DNA of 64,000 nt from a virus. A program made the position numbers and the translations under genes. The stretch lies in IMG/VR virus record IMGVR_UViG_3300021085_000017, positions 28,116 to 92,115 of that record; one strand, given 5' to 3'. How positions within the stretch are numbered: the stretch's first letter is position 1; the number at the start of each line of letters is the position of its first letter. This document shows positions 35,707-45,940 of this stretch, one piece after another. A model generated the notes under the pieces. It saw only the letters and a list, made by a program, of their open reading frames with translations, had not been told where the DNA came from and did not search any database.

Positions 35707-36081
35707 ATGGTAGATAATACAACAACAGAAGAAGCAGTTCAGAGACTAGAAAAAGCACTAGACTTTTCTAATACAATGAAGACCTTCAATATTAACAAAA
35801 ACAATCTTAAAGTAAAAACACAAAACTTATTAAGTTATAGTACGTCTGGTGGTTCTTTTACAGTAGACCAGTCACTTATATCTTTTATGAACTTTGTTGT
35901 TTCTAGTGGTAAAACAGAAATATCAATACTTGATAAGAACGATATACCTGTTCATATCGAAGATACCGAAAAGTTTCTAACTGAAGTTTCAAGTTTGTAC
36001 TTCGAAGTAGTAAATGATTATTACAATGATTATCAGAAATTAAGAAGTTCTCGTAAAATAGAGAAAGTACTAGAGATTTAA
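35707..36081 (+). CDS. Conserved hypothetical protein
   Basis: The 124-residue protein is mixed helical and strand. It has FTVDQSLISFMNFVV, then ILDKNDIPVHIEDTEKFLTE, and a basic helical end. Similar small proteins of unknown role occur in marine T4-like phages. It is the first gene behind the island promoter and is followed one base after its stop by a glycosyltransferase-like gene. Confidence 0.55.
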   Translation: MVDNTTTEEAVQRLEKALDFSNTMKTFNINKNNLKVKTQNLLSYSTSGGSFTVDQSLISFMNFVVSSGKTEISILDKNDIPVHIEDTEKFLTEVSSLYFEVVNDYYNDYQKLRSSRKIEKVLEI

Positions 36082-36082
36082 T

Positions 36083-36952
36083 ATGAGTCGAGGCATTATA
36101 GTATTTGCCCAGAATAATGGGTACGTTAACTATGCTAAACAAGCCTGTGCTTGTGCTGGCTATGTTAGAAAACATCTATCTCTTTATGATGAGATTTGCT
36201 TAGTTACAAACACAGAAACACTAGAATCCGAAAAGAATCTAATTGATGAGTATTTTGATAACGTAATAGTTAGCGATACTTTTCAACCAGACAATGTAAG
36301 GTTATTCAAAGATACTACACGTGATACCGAATATGCTTCGTTTAGAAACATGGGTAGAAGTGATGTATATGAATTGTCACCTTATGATGAAACTCTTGTA
36401 ATAGATAGTGATTACTTCATTATGAACAACGTACTAGACCAAGTATGGAACAGTGCCAATGATGTAATGATTAATTGTAAGTATAGAGATGTATCTGAAA
36501 GACACAAAGATAACATATCATACCTTGACAACTTTAGTATTCCTATGTATTGGGCAACAGTATTTTACTTTAAAAAATCTGATTTTGCCGAAAATCTATT
36601 CACTCTCATAAGTCATATAAAATATAATTACAAGTATTATTATTACCTATATAACTGTAGTGGTAATCTATTCAGAAATGACTTTGCCTTTTCTATGGCA
36701 TTACATATACTGAATGGTAGTGTTGCATTTGATGTACCATCATTACCAATTGATTATCTGAATAACAGTTTTGACCTTGACGATATTTTTAGGGTCAATT
36801 CACATGATGATATTATTATGTATTGTGCAGATGCTGAAAGAATTACTGACCATCTACTATCACGTTTCACCTGTACAGATTTACATATTATGAATAAGAA
36901 AGCAGTAAGTAGATTTATAGATGATTTCTTATTACATGGAGAAAGCAAATGA
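36083..36952 (+). CDS. Glycosyltransferase-like protein (GT-A/GT8-like) 1
   Basis: The 289-residue protein opens with MSRGIIVFAQNNGYVNYAKQ and contains SPYDETLVIDSDYFI, where DSD is the DxD-like metal and nucleotide-sugar site of GT-A enzymes. The next gene has the same plan (PYDETVILDCDM), so these are tandem paralogues. Sugar donor and acceptor are unknown. The stop overlaps the next start by four bases (ATGA). Confidence 0.6.
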   Translation: MSRGIIVFAQNNGYVNYAKQACACAGYVRKHLSLYDEICLVTNTETLESEKNLIDEYFDNVIVSDTFQPDNVRLFKDTTRDTEYASFRNMGRSDVYELSPYDETLVIDSDYFIMNNVLDQVWNSANDVMINCKYRDVSERHKDNISYLDNFSIPMYWATVFYFKKSDFAENLFTLISHIKYNYKYYYYLYNCSGNLFRNDFAFSMALHILNGSVAFDVPSLPIDYLNNSFDLDDIFRVNSHDDIIMYCADAERITDHLLSRFTCTDLHIMNKKAVSRFIDDFLLHGESK

Positions 36953-37806
36953 GTAGAGGATATATAACTATCGCACAGAATAGTGAAGACATTGATTACT
37001 TAGAAATGGCTTATGCACTTGCTCTTAGTCTTGGAGCAACTCAAAAAATTAGCAATCTATGTGTGTGCGTTGACGAAGCAACCAAAAAATTAATAACTGA
37101 TAAACATAAAAAAGTGTTTGATGCTATTGTTGATATTCCATGGAATGACGATGCTAAAGGCGACAAATGGAAGATACATAATAAGTGGAAGTATCAACAT
37201 ATGACTCCTTATGATGAGACAGTCATACTTGATTGTGATATGATATTCACTAGTAGCGTAGACTATTGGTGGGACTATCTTACTAAGAAAGAAGTTTGGT
37301 GTTGTACTAATGTTAAAACTTTTAGAAATGAAGACGTAACAAGTGATTACTATAGAAAAAAGTTTACTCAATTAAACTTACCAAACGTATATAGTAACTT
37401 CACTTACTTTAAGAACTCTGGTCTATCACATGAATTCTTTAGAATGGTTGAACTTATTATGGTTCACTGGAATGTATACTATGATAAATTTCTTAAAGGT
37501 ACAGGACAAGACTGGATGAGTGCCGATGTAGCATATGCATTAGCCATTCAACTGTTAGATATTGAAGAAGAAACATGTGATTACGATATTAAAGATGTTC
37601 CTACATTTGTTCATATGAAAAGTATGATACAGAATGTGCCTGTAAATCAGATACAAAACAACTGGACAAAGAGTATCACTAGTGAACTGAGTGATGATTT
37701 ATCTGTTAAGATTGGTAATTTCACTCAAACATTACCTGTACATTATGTAGAGAAGAATTGGATGGATGAAAGTAAAATTAAACAATTAGAGGATGCAGTA
37801 TTATGA
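36949..37806 (+). CDS. Glycosyltransferase-like protein (GT-A/GT8-like) 2
   Basis: The 285-residue paralogue of the preceding gene opens with MSRGYITIAQNSEDIDYLEM and has PYDETVILDCDMIF as the DxD region. KYQHMTPYD before it and NVYSNFTYFKNSG after it suit a GT8-like fold. It overlaps its neighbours on both sides by four bases. It probably transfers a sugar in the same pathway as copy 1. Confidence 0.6.
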   Translation: MSRGYITIAQNSEDIDYLEMAYALALSLGATQKISNLCVCVDEATKKLITDKHKKVFDAIVDIPWNDDAKGDKWKIHNKWKYQHMTPYDETVILDCDMIFTSSVDYWWDYLTKKEVWCCTNVKTFRNEDVTSDYYRKKFTQLNLPNVYSNFTYFKNSGLSHEFFRMVELIMVHWNVYYDKFLKGTGQDWMSADVAYALAIQLLDIEEETCDYDIKDVPTFVHMKSMIQNVPVNQIQNNWTKSITSELSDDLSVKIGNFTQTLPVHYVEKNWMDESKIKQLEDAVL

Positions 37807-38375
37807 TAAGTCTTATAAACAAAACAGATACATGTCGTGCTGTTTACTTTGACTCCTTTAGTAAAATCTCACAAATCACAAACAAAATAATAGATACAAA
37901 AGATTTATTTGCATGGTTTGAGATAGAAGACATTAAGCCATTCCTTGAAGGCACATATAAGTTTTCTGATTATATAGTCAGTAGAACAAGTAATCCTCTC
38001 GTATACGAAATTGTGAAAACAAAAGTAGATATTAAGAGAAGAAACAAAGATAACCAATTACATAAAGTTATGATTGAGGAAGATGCTGATATTATTCTTT
38101 CGTTAGATGATGAGGGAATACAATTTGAAGCAGATGAAAAACTAAAAGATACAATAGGTATCGACCCTAATCAACTCTTAACTGTTGCTGGAAAGACTGA
38201 CCATGTGTTCTTTATCTGCTATAAAGATAGACCAGAGTTCTTAATTAAGACAATAGAGATACCATTTTCAGAGTTATTGTCTACTGGAAAACATGTTAAG
38301 TTGTCATATAATAAATACAACGTAAGTGTATATACGCAGAAGTATTTCGACAAGTATTCGTGGAGGAAAGTATGA
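37803..38375 (+). CDS. Unknown protein in the glycan island
   Basis: The 190-residue protein is acidic and mixed alpha/beta, with ADIILSLDDEGIQFEADEKL and a C-terminal YNKYNVSVYTQKYFDKY. No family is recognised and no signal peptide, membrane span or Cys motif is seen. The stop overlaps the ATG of the next gene (ATGA), so it is translated with the flanking glycosyltransferase-like genes. Confidence 0.5.
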   Translation: MISLINKTDTCRAVYFDSFSKISQITNKIIDTKDLFAWFEIEDIKPFLEGTYKFSDYIVSRTSNPLVYEIVKTKVDIKRRNKDNQLHKVMIEEDADIILSLDDEGIQFEADEKLKDTIGIDPNQLLTVAGKTDHVFFICYKDRPEFLIKTIEIPFSELLSTGKHVKLSYNKYNVSVYTQKYFDKYSWRKV

Positions 38376-39358
38376 AAGAAACAAAAGTAGTTCTTGGTGA
38401 CTTAGATGTATTCTACATTAGTTACGATGAACCAGCAAAAGAAGAACATTGGTCAAATCTAATAATGAAATTCCCATTTGCTAAAAGAGTAGATGGTGTG
38501 AAAGGTTTTGACAACGCACACAAAGAATGTGCGAGACAAAGTGAGACAGAAAGATTTATTACTATCGATGGTGACAACATTGTCGATGAGAAGTTTTTTG
38601 ACCTAGAAATAACATTTCCGGCAGGCACAGACTTAGAAAACTCTATTGTGAGTTGGAGTGCTAAGAACATGGTTAATGGTTTAGTATACGGTAACGGCGG
38701 TATCAAATGCTGGCCAGTAGATTTAGTTTTAGAAATGAAAACACATGAGAACGCAGAAGACGAAACAAAGAAAGTAGATTTCTGTTGGGACCTAAACTAT
38801 ATTCAAATGAATAACATTTATTCTCAAGTACTCAACGCAGGTTCACCATTTCAGGCATTCCGTGCGGGATACCGTGAGGGTGTTAAAATGTCACTAGATG
38901 AGGGCAAACAAGTTCCAGTTGAAGACTTTCAGAAAAGAATATGGCCGAAGAACTATGAAAGACTAATAACATGGTGCAATATCGGTGCTGATGTAGAGAA
39001 TGGAATATGGGCTTGCTTTGGTGCAAGACTAGGATGTTATGATGTTAACTTTGTAGAAGATTACAAACTAGAAAACATCTCTTCTTTTGATTGGTTTAAA
39101 ACTTATTTTGAAGAAGAAATTCTAACACTATGTGAGGGCGGTGATGAAAAATGTAGCCGCACTGGAGTTGAATGGGATTATGATAAACTATTTGATGAGT
39201 GCTTACGTATTGGTGACATTCTTACTGATAAGATAGGTATGGAGTTAGTAGACCCAACACCAGAACTATCAATATTTTGGAAGAGAACATATCATAATCC
39301 ACCAAGAGTTAATAATCCATTAGCAACAGAAAAGCAAACCGGGTGGAGCGGACACTAA
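38372..39358 (+). CDS. Glycosyltransferase-like protein (GT-A type)
   Basis: The start at 38372 (MKETKVV) is preferred over a GTG 12 bases upstream because GGAGG lies seven bases before it and it overlaps the previous stop as ATGA. The 328-residue protein has VFYISYDEPAKEEHW near its start and RFITIDGDNIV, where DGDN is the DxD-like donor site. Similar proteins in marine phages are called glycosyltransferases. It directly precedes the first radical SAM gene. Confidence 0.6.
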   Translation: MKETKVVLGDLDVFYISYDEPAKEEHWSNLIMKFPFAKRVDGVKGFDNAHKECARQSETERFITIDGDNIVDEKFFDLEITFPAGTDLENSIVSWSAKNMVNGLVYGNGGIKCWPVDLVLEMKTHENAEDETKKVDFCWDLNYIQMNNIYSQVLNAGSPFQAFRAGYREGVKMSLDEGKQVPVEDFQKRIWPKNYERLITWCNIGADVENGIWACFGARLGCYDVNFVEDYKLENISSFDWFKTYFEEEILTLCEGGDEKCSRTGVEWDYDKLFDECLRIGDILTDKIGMELVDPTPELSIFWKRTYHNPPRVNNPLATEKQTGWSGH

Positions 39359-41152
39359 ATGGCTAATTACGATGATGATGCTAACGTAACCAAACTAGAA
39401 TTAAATAAGTTATCGCCATCAATGTGCATGGCGAAATGGTTACAAGTTAGTTTACATCTACCACAAGGACGAACACACAGTTGTTATCATCCACCAACAC
39501 ATCCTATTCCATTAGATGAGTTGAAAGATAATCCAAACGCACTTCATAATACGAAATTCAAATTAGAAGAACGTAGGCAGATGAAAAATGGTGAGAGACC
39601 GAAAGGTTGTCAGTACTGTTGGAACGTAGAAGACGCAAACAAAGATGCATTAAGTGATAGACATTATCGTTCAAGTGAATGGTGGGTAAAAGATGCATGG
39701 GAAGAAGTTGTACAACAACCATGGGACCACGATATTAAGCCACGTTATGTAGAAGTAAACTTCAATCAGGCATGCAACTTTAAGTGTTCATATTGTTCAC
39801 CTCATCTTAGTACAGCATGGGAAGATGACATCAAACAACATGGGTCGTTTAGATTTTCTGATGGTGGTGGTCATAACAATATACAAGAACTTAAAACTAT
39901 TGGCTTGATGCCTTTAGAAGTTGCACGTAAAGACAATCCGTATATCGAAGCATTTTGGAAATGGTTTCCAGAAACGTATCCTAATCTGAAGATTTTTCGT
40001 ATGACAGGTGGTGAACCTCTCATGGACAAGAATACATTCAAAGTATTAGATTATATAAAAGAAAATCCAAATCCTGATTTAGAAGTTTCAATGACTACAA
40101 ACATGTGTCCACCTGACGATGCGTTGTTTGATAAGTTTATTGAGAAAGTAAAACTATTAGAAAAGCCAGTAATTGATGAGAATGACCCTACGGTTATACC
40201 AGTAGACTTCAAAGATTTGTTATTTAAAACACCACCACCGAATAAAAGAAGTGTCTTATTTTATGCAGTAGACCCAGGAGATGGAAGTTCATGGAACGAA
40301 TGGAAACAGTATATCATTGAAGAAACACTTCATGGTGTTGACCCATGGCTGATACAGCCAAATGTAGATACACTTCCATCATCTGAGATTAAACAGAAAT
40401 TTAAAGGTGTTGGTCCTTGTGAAGATGCAGATAATAATTCTTTTCTATATCTAAACAACTATGAAAAAGACAAACAATGGAATAAGTGGACACATCTATT
40501 TGAAAATGTTTCAGTTAAACATATTAGTGTGTTTATCAGTGTTGATGGTATAGGACCACAAGCAGAGTACATACGAGACGGACTAGATTGGGAAAAACTA
40601 AAGACAAACGTTGATAGGCTTCTTTCTGAGACAAGTAGAGTGAGTGTTACCTTTATCAATACATTTAATCTGTTGAGTATTCCATCACTACGTGGTTTCT
40701 TAGATTACATACTAGAACTCAGAGAAAAGTATGGTTATGTATATCAAGTAGACAATGGACATAAAGTATTACAACAAAAAATCTGGTTTGACGTTCCTTA
40801 CATGCGAGACCCAAGTTGGTTTAACATACAAGTAGCAGATGCAGATATGTTACAAATAATACAAGACAATATTGATTACATGAAAGAAAAAGTTTTACCA
40901 GACGAGGAATATGGAAAATCTTTTCTTGGTTTTAAAAATTACGAAGTATTAAAATTACAAAGAGATTTAGCATGGGCAGAACAAGGCATAGAAATAAGTG
41001 ATGATGACCTAAGTGATAGACTAATTAGATTTTATGAGTTCTTTTCTCAATATGATAAGAGACGTGGATTTGATTTCTTAGAAACATTTCCTGAATTTAC
41101 AGAGTTCTGGAATGAAGCGAAAGAAGAGTATGTAGAGAAATATGCACCATGA
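39359..41152 (+). CDS. Radical SAM protein 1, with N-terminal twitch-like motif
   Basis: The core cluster motif is CNFKCSYC (Cys139, 143, 146) and MTGGEP is the SAM-binding GGE motif. Before it lies Cys23-x13-Gly37-x4-Cys42 and a Cys84-x2-Cys87 pair, the spacing known for twitch/SPASM auxiliary iron-sulfur domains, which normally follow the core. The protein (597 residues) is longer than its paralogues by an insertion around 240-340. These enzymes make a 5'-deoxyadenosyl radical to attack unreactive C-H bonds. The substrate is unknown; the neighbours suggest a sugar or a glycan-linked group. Confidence 0.8.
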   Translation: MANYDDDANVTKLELNKLSPSMCMAKWLQVSLHLPQGRTHSCYHPPTHPIPLDELKDNPNALHNTKFKLEERRQMKNGERPKGCQYCWNVEDANKDALSDRHYRSSEWWVKDAWEEVVQQPWDHDIKPRYVEVNFNQACNFKCSYCSPHLSTAWEDDIKQHGSFRFSDGGGHNNIQELKTIGLMPLEVARKDNPYIEAFWKWFPETYPNLKIFRMTGGEPLMDKNTFKVLDYIKENPNPDLEVSMTTNMCPPDDALFDKFIEKVKLLEKPVIDENDPTVIPVDFKDLLFKTPPPNKRSVLFYAVDPGDGSSWNEWKQYIIEETLHGVDPWLIQPNVDTLPSSEIKQKFKGVGPCEDADNNSFLYLNNYEKDKQWNKWTHLFENVSVKHISVFISVDGIGPQAEYIRDGLDWEKLKTNVDRLLSETSRVSVTFINTFNLLSIPSLRGFLDYILELREKYGYVYQVDNGHKVLQQKIWFDVPYMRDPSWFNIQVADADMLQIIQDNIDYMKEKVLPDEEYGKSFLGFKNYEVLKLQRDLAWAEQGIEISDDDLSDRLIRFYEFFSQYDKRRGFDFLETFPEFTEFWNEAKEEYVEKYAP

Positions 41153-42555
41153 GTAGAAAGCCAGACACAGAATCATTTTTAGATTATAGAACTAGGGTAA
41201 TGGATCCTAAAAGTTCTTCGTTCTGTGGCGCAAAATGGCATAATGCAACTATATGGTTAGGACACGGACAGACAGTCAGTTGTCACTTGCCCGCTTCACA
41301 TGATATAAATGTTGAAGAGTTAAAAGATAATCCAACCGCAATACACAACACTTCGCACAAAAAGAAAATGCGTAAGATGATGCTTGAAGGCGAAAGACCA
41401 CCAGAGTGTTACAAATGCTGGGCAGTCGAAGACGAAGGACATGATAGAATATCTGACCGAGTTTTAAAGACTCGAATGTTCACTGACGAAGATTTAGATG
41501 AGATACCTTTGAAGAAATGGGATGATGATACCTTCTTAAGAACACTAGAGATATCATTTGACAAAGCCTGTAACTTTGCATGTTCATATTGTAATCCTTC
41601 ATTTAGTTCTACATGGGTGAAAGATATAAAAGACAACGGACCATACGACAATATCATTTCAGATGAAAGAGAACATTTTTCAAATTCTGCCGAATGGACA
41701 GTAAGTGCAGGTCGCACAGATGAAGAGAACCCATATATCTCTGCATTCTGGGAATGGTGGGAAGCAGATGGTGGATTGGTAGATACACTAGAGGCTATAA
41801 GAATTACAGGTGGCGAACCTATTATGCATCCAAGTGTGTGGAAATTGTTTGATTGGTTTAAGAATAATCCAGAACGTGGCAAGAATATGAGATTTGCTAT
41901 AAACTCAAATCTTGTTCCAGAAAAAGAAAAGACATTCCAAAGATTATTAGATGTGATAGATTATGTGCCACGGTTTGAAATGTTTACAAGTTGCGAAGCA
42001 ACTGGAATACAAGCAGAATATATACGTGATGGCATAGATTATGACAAGTGGTTAAGTAATTGTAAAAGACTATTAGAACAACCAAAGTTAAATAGAATGT
42101 ATATAATGATGACTATCAATGCATTGTGTCTGTGTTCAATAACAGACTTTATGGATGATATGTTAGATATGAGAGAATCAAATGCAGTTGGACCTATATT
42201 ATCATTGAATCCTGTTTATAATCCAGAGTTTCAAAGTCTGTCTACATTTCCTACATATATACTAGAACACTACCATGAAAAACTTAAAGCATGGTACGAT
42301 AGAAGAGCAAGTGAATTAGTAGACGTAGAAGAGGTACATGTCACAAGACTTATATATCTCTTAGAGAAAACAATACGTAATCCACATTCAGAAGAAGTAC
42401 TAAGAAAACGCCAAGGAGATTTCAAATCATTTTATATGCAATATGATAAGAGACGTGGCAAAGATTTTGTGTCAACATTTGACCCGATTGTAGTAGATTG
42501 GTATAACAGTTTGACACCAACAAGAGTATTCAATATAGAGGCGAATAATGGCTAG
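41149..42555 (+). CDS. Radical SAM protein 2, with N-terminal twitch-like motif
   Basis: The 468-residue protein repeats the plan of its neighbour: Cys26-x13-Gly40-x4-Cys45, Cys87-x2-Cys90 (ECYKCW), then the radical SAM motif CNFACSYC at 141-148 and ITGGEP. It is clearly a paralogue of the flanking genes and shares phrases such as SFSSTWVKDIKD. It overlaps both neighbours by four to eight bases. Confidence 0.8.
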   Translation: MSRKPDTESFLDYRTRVMDPKSSSFCGAKWHNATIWLGHGQTVSCHLPASHDINVEELKDNPTAIHNTSHKKKMRKMMLEGERPPECYKCWAVEDEGHDRISDRVLKTRMFTDEDLDEIPLKKWDDDTFLRTLEISFDKACNFACSYCNPSFSSTWVKDIKDNGPYDNIISDEREHFSNSAEWTVSAGRTDEENPYISAFWEWWEADGGLVDTLEAIRITGGEPIMHPSVWKLFDWFKNNPERGKNMRFAINSNLVPEKEKTFQRLLDVIDYVPRFEMFTSCEATGIQAEYIRDGIDYDKWLSNCKRLLEQPKLNRMYIMMTINALCLCSITDFMDDMLDMRESNAVGPILSLNPVYNPEFQSLSTFPTYILEHYHEKLKAWYDRRASELVDVEEVHVTRLIYLLEKTIRNPHSEEVLRKRQGDFKSFYMQYDKRRGKDFVSTFDPIVVDWYNSLTPTRVFNIEANNG

Positions 42556-44083
42556 AAAACACCAAGAGACACTTCATCAATATAAAGAACGAATCATTGA
42601 CCCTATTAGTAAGTCATACTGTGCCGCCAAGTGGTACAATGCTACTATCTGGCTGGGACATGGACAAACTACGAGTTGTCATCACCCACCGGGACATTGG
42701 ATTCCTTTAGAAGAACTTGAAAGTAATCCATCAGCGATTCATAATACGCCACATAAGAAAAAGATGCGTAAGATGATGCAAGAGGGTGAACGTCCAGCAG
42801 AGTGTGAGTACTGTTGGAAAGTTGAAGATATGGGAAAACAACATATATCTGACCGTGTGTTTAAGACTGAAATATTTAAAGACGAAGACATTGCTAAGAC
42901 TTCAACAATGCCATGGGAAGAGAATGTAAATCTAAAAACACTTGAGATTTCATTTGACCGAGCATGTAATTTTAAATGTTCATATTGTAATCCGGCATTT
43001 AGTACTGCTTGGGTGAAAGACATTAAAGACTTTGGTGGATATAAAAACATTCAATCAGATGGTAGAGGACACTTTGCCGATACTGCACCATATGCCGAAC
43101 CAGCAACAAGAAGACAAGAAGACAACCCATACATACAAGCATTTCATAAGTGGTGGGAAAGCGACTTAGCAGACTCTTTAGAAGAGATACGTATCACTGG
43201 TGGTGAACCTATCATGCATAAAGGCACATGGAAATTATTTGAATGGTTTAAAGATAATCCAGACAGAGGACAAGATATGCGTTTTGCTATTAACTCAAAT
43301 ATGTGTCCTGATACTCCTAAAGTTTTAGATAGACTTGTAAAAGAATCATGGCATATTCCACACTTAGAAGTGTATACAAGTATGGAAGCAACCGGCATTC
43401 AAGGTGAATACATCAGAGATGGACTTGACTATGACTTATGGATAAACAACATACACAGAGTCTTAAATGAAAGTAATGTAGAGAAACTACATATGATGAT
43501 GACTATTAACTCTCTTTGCCTAGATTCTATTACAGATTTTATGGACCAAATGCTTGACCTGAGAGAAACATACGGTCAAAAGGCACCAACGATGACGTTG
43601 AATATCTTAAGATTCCCATCATTCCAAAGTGCGGCAATACTACCAGAAGACATCAAAACATTCTACAAAGAGAAGTTAGATAATTGGTTTCACTCTGAAC
43701 GCCCACAAGAAATGATGAGTGACGGTGAGAAAGAAAGTGTTCGAAGATTGATTGATTACTTAGATATTGTTAAGACACCACATAAGAATACAGCAGAAAC
43801 ACCAAAGTTATATAACGACTTCAAGGTGTTCTTTGCACAGTATGATGTGAGAAGAAATAAAGATTTTGTAACTACATTTCCTGGACCATTAGCAGACTGG
43901 TTCGCATCTATAGATGCAGAAGTGCCATCAAAACAAGATATTCTTACTGGTGCAAAAACATCTTTTGTATATGATATAGATGATATTGACCCAGCAACAA
44001 CCAAAGAGTATGATGGTGGCGATGACACACATGAACAGAATGTACCCGGATGGAATACAGACACTGATACGTTAGGTGGATAA
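42548..44083 (+). CDS. Radical SAM protein 3, with N-terminal twitch-like motif
   Basis: The 511-residue protein has Cys25-x13-Gly39-x4-Cys44, CEYCWKVED, then CNFKCSYC and ITGGEP, in the same order as radical SAM 2, its closest relative. It has an acidic tail of about 50 residues after the shared KDFVTTF region, absent from copy 2. Its stop shares bases with the next start. Confidence 0.8.
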   Translation: MARKHQETLHQYKERIIDPISKSYCAAKWYNATIWLGHGQTTSCHHPPGHWIPLEELESNPSAIHNTPHKKKMRKMMQEGERPAECEYCWKVEDMGKQHISDRVFKTEIFKDEDIAKTSTMPWEENVNLKTLEISFDRACNFKCSYCNPAFSTAWVKDIKDFGGYKNIQSDGRGHFADTAPYAEPATRRQEDNPYIQAFHKWWESDLADSLEEIRITGGEPIMHKGTWKLFEWFKDNPDRGQDMRFAINSNMCPDTPKVLDRLVKESWHIPHLEVYTSMEATGIQGEYIRDGLDYDLWINNIHRVLNESNVEKLHMMMTINSLCLDSITDFMDQMLDLRETYGQKAPTMTLNILRFPSFQSAAILPEDIKTFYKEKLDNWFHSERPQEMMSDGEKESVRRLIDYLDIVKTPHKNTAETPKLYNDFKVFFAQYDVRRNKDFVTTFPGPLADWFASIDAEVPSKQDILTGAKTSFVYDIDDIDPATTKEYDGGDDTHEQNVPGWNTDTDTLGG

Positions 44084-44709
44084 TGAAAGTTTTAATAACG
44101 GCTTGTCATGGTAGAACAGGAACAACTATATTACAAGATATAATTACAAAAAAATCTGGTATTATAAATTATGGTGAAGGCATTGATATACACAATGGCG
44201 AAAGAGGATTTAACAATTCTATAGAAAAGTTTCGTCAAGCAGAAAACGGATGCTGTAAATTATTCTTTGACATGAGTTATCAAACAACTAGTGATGTAAA
44301 TTCCTGGTACAAGCCCATGGAGGTGCCGGATATCATACAGCCAAATTTGATTATCAATAGTTTCAGAGAAGATATATTTGACTTGTTTCTAAGTTGGCAA
44401 ATCTCTTACCATAATAATAAATGGAATGCTACAAATAAATTAAACTACCATAGTATTGAAGTGTTACATGTAGAAGAAACTGTAGATAAATTTGTCAAAG
44501 AGTTAAAACTTTATGAGAAAGATTTAGAAATATTAAGAGAGAATTTTAAAGTACTAAATATCTCATATGAAGATATCGTAAACAATAACGTTGATGATTT
44601 AGAATTCGATAATTATATTGGAGTTGCAAAACAAAATACGTTAGAAGAGAAAATAAGACTTGTTGATAATATAGACGAAGTAAAGGAACAGTGGCAAAAG
44701 TATGTTTGA
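44083..44709 (+). CDS. Sulfotransferase-like protein (P-loop)
   Basis: The 208-residue protein begins ITACHGRTGTTILQDII, a typical sulfotransferase 5'-phosphosulfate loop, and has NSFREDIFDLFLSWQISYH, where R and S positions fit the 3'-phosphate binding segment. Family enzymes move sulfate from PAPS to sugars or other acceptors. It is embedded between radical SAM genes, and an APS-kinase-like domain that could make PAPS is encoded at 57933-59231. Acceptor unknown. Confidence 0.65.
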   Translation: MKVLITACHGRTGTTILQDIITKKSGIINYGEGIDIHNGERGFNNSIEKFRQAENGCCKLFFDMSYQTTSDVNSWYKPMEVPDIIQPNLIINSFREDIFDLFLSWQISYHNNKWNATNKLNYHSIEVLHVEETVDKFVKELKLYEKDLEILRENFKVLNISYEDIVNNNVDDLEFDNYIGVAKQNTLEEKIRLVDNIDEVKEQWQKYV

Positions 44710-45940
44710 CTATGGTGAAATAAAACAGTTGGATTTAGAGGCAAGTAGTCTTTGCAATGCTGAGTGCCCATCATGTGGTCGTAGAGCAAGTGGTGGCTTG
44801 AAAAATACTATTATGACCGAGACTTATGTGAGTTTAGAACAAGCAAAAGAATGGTTTACAGAAGACTTCATTAAGGGATTACGAATGTTATCTATGTGTG
44901 GTAACTATGGTGACTCTATGACTAATCCAGATTTAATTCCTATTTTGAAATATTTTAGGTCTTGTAATCCAGATATTGAACTTTACATGAATACAAACGC
45001 AAGTGGCAGAGATGCAGAGTTCTGGCAAGACTTAGGTAATATTTTTAAACATAAAGGTTGTCTAGTGTTCAGTGTTGATGGACTTGAAGATACTAATTGG
45101 ATATATCGTAAAGGCACTCACTGGGATAAAATTATGACGGCTATGACAAACTACATATCAACTGGTGCAGAAGCCAGATGGGAGTTTCTTGTATTTCGCC
45201 ACAATCAACATCAGATAGAAGAAGCAACTGAACTATCAAAGAAGTTAGGATTTAAACAGTTCTATGCAAAGAAGGCAATGGGGTTTACTAACTTCACTGA
45301 TTCTTCTGGCAAATGGGGACATGATATGAAAGTCCACGGACAAGAAGGTCATTTACAATACACTATCAAACCACCCATTGGTATAGAACTTGAACAAAGA
45401 AAATGGGATTCAGAACCAATGCCAGAACCAGATAGTTTGGAAACTGGATATTTAGAAGATATAAAAAAACAATTGGCAAAGTCTGTTGTTCCTCTAACAC
45501 CTATCAAATGGCACCATAATCCAACAAGAGAATGGAAATTAGATAAAACAGTTCAGTTATCAGAGTATGATAAAAAGTTGAGTGAATATGATATCAACTG
45601 CGAAGCCATAGCACATAAAAAGATTTTTGTAAACAGTTATGGAATGGTTTTTCCATGTTGCTACTTAGCATCTATATATGATGACCAATACGGCCAAGGT
45701 GATACAGTAGCGGCATTATTAGCATTTATAAATAGATATGGAAAAGATAGCATATCATTACAACATACATCTCTTAAAGATATAATAGGTGGCGAGATGT
45801 ACACAACAGGATACCTCGAGTCATTTGAAGATAGAGATATACGAAACAAAAGATTAAAAGCATGTTCTGTCTTTTGTGGCAAAGAAACAGAAATTTCGAA
45901 AACAAAACAGAGCATGTTATCGGAGAATAATCTAATATGA
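44702..45940 (+). CDS. Radical SAM protein 4, canonical order with C-terminal twitch/SPASM-like motif
   Basis: The cluster motif CNAECPSC is at Cys18, 22, 25 near the N-terminus. The C-terminal part contains C-x13-G-x4-C (from CEAIAHKK to MVFPCC) and a final CSVFC pair, the usual SPASM/twitch arrangement. This is the opposite domain order to the five other radical SAM proteins here. It has 412 residues. It overlaps the sulfotransferase by eight bases and the next gene by four. Confidence 0.8.
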   Translation: MFDYGEIKQLDLEASSLCNAECPSCGRRASGGLKNTIMTETYVSLEQAKEWFTEDFIKGLRMLSMCGNYGDSMTNPDLIPILKYFRSCNPDIELYMNTNASGRDAEFWQDLGNIFKHKGCLVFSVDGLEDTNWIYRKGTHWDKIMTAMTNYISTGAEARWEFLVFRHNQHQIEEATELSKKLGFKQFYAKKAMGFTNFTDSSGKWGHDMKVHGQEGHLQYTIKPPIGIELEQRKWDSEPMPEPDSLETGYLEDIKKQLAKSVVPLTPIKWHHNPTREWKLDKTVQLSEYDKKLSEYDINCEAIAHKKIFVNSYGMVFPCCYLASIYDDQYGQGDTVAALLAFINRYGKDSISLQHTSLKDIIGGEMYTTGYLESFEDRDIRNKRLKACSVFCGKETEISKTKQSMLSENNLI